Source: Clostridia bacterium (GTDB lineage: Bacteria > Bacillota > Clostridia > Christensenellales > Aristaeellaceae). From it: DNA of 33,466 bases. Below, piece by piece: positions 31,966 through 33,466 of this stretch. How positions within the stretch are numbered: the first letter of the stretch is position 1; every line of letters starts with the position of its first letter. The notes beneath the pieces are model-generated. The model worked only from the letters and a program-made list of their open reading frames with translations, made no database searches and was not told where the DNA came from. The stretch lies in NCBI GenBank assembly GCA_017547805.1, contig JAFYOR010000059.1, positions 1-33,466 on the forward strand. Direction: 5' to 3'. The position numbers and the translations under genes were made by a program.

Positions 31966-33219
31966 ATGGCGCATTATGCTGTACGCGAAAGCCCGCCCCT
32001 GCGGGGAGAAATCCCAATCAGCACGTCCAAAAATGCCGTGCTGCCCATCATGTGCGGCGCGCTTTTGACCGGCGGCGACGTACGGATAGAAAAAGCGCCG
32101 GATCTGACCGACGTGCGCACGCTGACCGCGCTGCTGCGTTCCTGTGGCTGCGGCGTCAAGCGTGAAAAGGATGCGCTGATTTTCAATGCCGAAAGCGTCA
32201 ACGGCGCAGGCGATGAAGAGAGTGCGCGCCGGATGCGCGCCTCTGTGCTCATCCTCGGTCCGCTGCTCTCGCGCCTTGGTCAGGCGCGCATCGCGCTGCC
32301 GGGCGGCTGCGCCATCGGTCAGCGGCCTATTGACCAGCATCTCAAGGGCATGAGCGCGCTGGGCGCGAAAATCCGGATGGATCACGGCGGCGTAACGCTT
32401 ACCGGCCATTTGCGCGGGGCGACCATTTATCTGGATATGCCCTCCGTCGGCGCGACGGAAAACCTGCTTATGGCGGCGACGCTGGCAAAGGGTACCACGC
32501 GCATTGAAAACGCAGCCAAAGAGCCGGAGGTCGTGGATCTGGCGAATTTCCTGAGCGCCATGGGCGCGCACATCAGCGGCGCGGGAACGTCGACCATCAC
32601 CATCGAGGGCGTTTCCTCGCTGCACGGCGTTTCCTGGACGCCGATAGAGGACCGGGTGGAGGCGGGCACGATGGCCTGCGCCTGCGCGATCACCGGCGGC
32701 GAGCTGCTGCTGCGCGGCGCACGTGCGGAGCATCTTCGTTCCCTGCTCTTTAAGCTCAGCGAATCCGGCGTACATATCAAGGATACCCCGACCGGGCTGA
32801 TGGTTTTCGGGCGCGCCAAGCAGCCCTTTGAAATCCGAACCATGGTCTATCCGGGCTTTCCCACCGACCTGCAGGCGCCGATGATGGCCGTCGCCTGCCG
32901 CACGCCCGGCACAAGCGTATTCCTTGAAACCATCTTCGAGAACCGGTTCATGCATGCGGCGGAGCTCATGCGGCTGGGCGCGCATATCCGGGTGGAAAAC
33001 CGCGTTGCCGTCGTGGAGGGCACGCCGCAGCTGACCGGCGCGCATGTCCGCGCGACCGATCTGCGCGCAGGCGCGGCGCTGATCCTCGCCGGCCTGTGCG
33101 CGGAAGGCGAAACCATCGTGGACGACGCCGGCGGACACATCGACAGGGGATACGACCGCATCGAGGAAAAGCTCAGCGCCGTCGGCGGTCTGGTCCGCAG
33201 GATCGAAAGGACGGCGTGA
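31966..33219 (+). CDS. murA2: UDP-N-acetylglucosamine 1-carboxyvinyltransferase, second paralogue
   Basis: A second MurA of 417 residues (MurAB/MurZ type). Catalytic residues fall on E. coli numbering: Lys22-Asn23 in STSKNAV, Arg91 in MRAS, Cys115 and Arg120 in LPGGCAIGQRP, then YPGFPTDLQAP, IFENRF, DLRAGAAL and IDRGYDR. All needed residues are present, so it should be active and fosfomycin-sensitive. It differs widely from the copy at 2934-4211, so they are old paralogues, not a recent duplication. ATG 31966 follows CGGAGGG; the ORF reading from 31870 adds a non-homologous tail. Divergent from glnN, and ends with a terminator. Confidence 0.95.
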   Translation: MAHYAVRESPPLRGEIPISTSKNAVLPIMCGALLTGGDVRIEKAPDLTDVRTLTALLRSCGCGVKREKDALIFNAESVNGAGDEESARRMRASVLILGPLLSRLGQARIALPGGCAIGQRPIDQHLKGMSALGAKIRMDHGGVTLTGHLRGATIYLDMPSVGATENLLMAATLAKGTTRIENAAKEPEVVDLANFLSAMGAHISGAGTSTITIEGVSSLHGVSWTPIEDRVEAGTMACACAITGGELLLRGARAEHLRSLLFKLSESGVHIKDTPTGLMVFGRAKQPFEIRTMVYPGFPTDLQAPMMAVACRTPGTSVFLETIFENRFMHAAELMRLGAHIRVENRVAVVEGTPQLTGAHVRATDLRAGAALILAGLCAEGETIVDDAGGHIDRGYDRIEEKLSAVGGLVRRIERTA

Positions 33220-33228
33220 GGGAACGGG

Positions 33229-33264
33229 AAGCGGGAGCAGTTTACAGGCGCTGCTCCCGCTTTT
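33229..33264 (+). terminator. Terminator of second murA
   Basis: AGCGGGAGCAG-TTTACAGG(CG)-CTGCTCCCGCT followed by TTT. Nine bases after the stop codon. Confidence 0.9.
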
Positions 33265-33292
33265 GGTATACGTTCAAAACGGATCAATACGC

Positions 33293-33325
33293 AGCCCGCC
33301 GGAAGTGGGTATGGGCACAGCCCGC
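33293..33325. repeat. GGAAGTGGG palindromic repeat
   Basis: GCCCGCCGGAAGTGGG, then GGGC-ACA-GCCCGCC: the last part matches the end of the post-stop element (GGAAGTGGGNGCGGGCAC) and sits after another amino-sugar gene, though its orientation relative to that gene is reversed. Confidence 0.5.
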
Positions 33326-33374
33326 CGGAAGAGGAAGCGGGCACGGCCCGACGAAAAGTGAGAAAACGCAAAAC
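33326..33374. repeat. 49-bp direct repeat, copy 1
   Basis: Perfect 49-bp repeat of 33418-33466, 92 bp apart. It begins CGGAAGAGGAAGCGGGCACG and ends GAAAACGCAAAAC. Contains CGGGC-AC-GGCCCG pairing. Confidence 0.9.
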
Positions 33375-33417
33375 CATCGGCCACGTACGCAGAAACAGCA
33401 AAACATGCAGAGTGTTT

Positions 33418-33466
33418 CGGAAGAGGAAGCGGGCACGGCCCGACGAAAAGTGAGAAAACGCAAAAC
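33418..33466. repeat. 49-bp direct repeat, copy 2
   Basis: Identical to 33326-33374 and ends exactly at the end of the window, so an array may continue beyond. The 43 bp between the copies (33375-33417) are unlike them except for GAAACAGCAAAAC, which echoes the repeat's end. Confidence 0.9.

Noticed and set aside
33326-33466. CRISPR array at the right end
   Set aside because: Only two 49-bp copies and one 43-bp spacer, no cas genes, and related sequences occur singly elsewhere.

Overview
The window looks like chromosomal DNA of a GC-rich member of the Clostridia (Firmicutes), probably an anaerobic gut-type bacterium. Evidence: strong AGGAGG-type ribosome binding sites, sigma-A-like TTGACA-17-TATAAT promoters, U-tract terminators, a CggR-type central glycolytic regulator, the YceD-L32 pair close to TmcAL and acetate kinase, two MurA paralogues and a type III glutamine synthetase. 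No species can be named from the sequence. No phage, integrase, transposase, rRNA, functional tRNA or CRISPR array is visible. Both ends lie in repeats, so the window may be a whole assembly contig.

Layout. 1-302: two tandem 160-bp hairpin repeats. 415-4211: a DMT permease, then (minus strand) an AI-2E-family permease and murA. 4472-8675: an FHA-like membrane protein, a FtsW/RodA glycosyltransferase and a class B penicillin-binding protein, i.e. a peptidoglycan elongation/septation unit interrupted by palindromic repeats. 8819-9910: an orphan solute-binding-like lipoprotein. 9964-15735 (minus): a giant leucine-rich-repeat protein with a cysteine-rich DnaJ-like N-terminus, a CbiB-like membrane protein and tmcAL. 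15985-17980: ackA, yceD and rpmF. 18234-20171: a YbjN protein and an MFS permease. 20313-25355: cggR, pgk, tpiA and gpmI, with gapA and eno absent. 25576-27041: two divergent XRE regulators in an AT-richer patch, then a SIMPL-domain protein. 27199-31662 (minus): glmS and glnN. 31966-33219: a second murA. The end is a repeat cluster.

Themes. Several genes feed cell-wall synthesis: GlmS makes glucosamine-6-phosphate, the two MurA enzymes commit UDP-GlcNAc to peptidoglycan, and FtsW/RodA plus the PBP polymerise and cross-link it. Lower glycolysis (Pgk, Tpi, GpmI) and AckA give ATP. TmcAL uses acetate and lies divergent to ackA.

The most unusual signal is a 75-nt conserved, hairpin-forming element that starts immediately after the stop codons of both murA (two tandem copies) and glmS, and lies before each gene's terminator. 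Other points: a CggR-operator-like direct repeat with exact spacing, an FHA domain lacking the phosphothreonine-binding residues, a PBP gene with a strong ribosome binding site but no ATG/GTG/TTG at proper distance, and several families of intergenic palindromic repeats.
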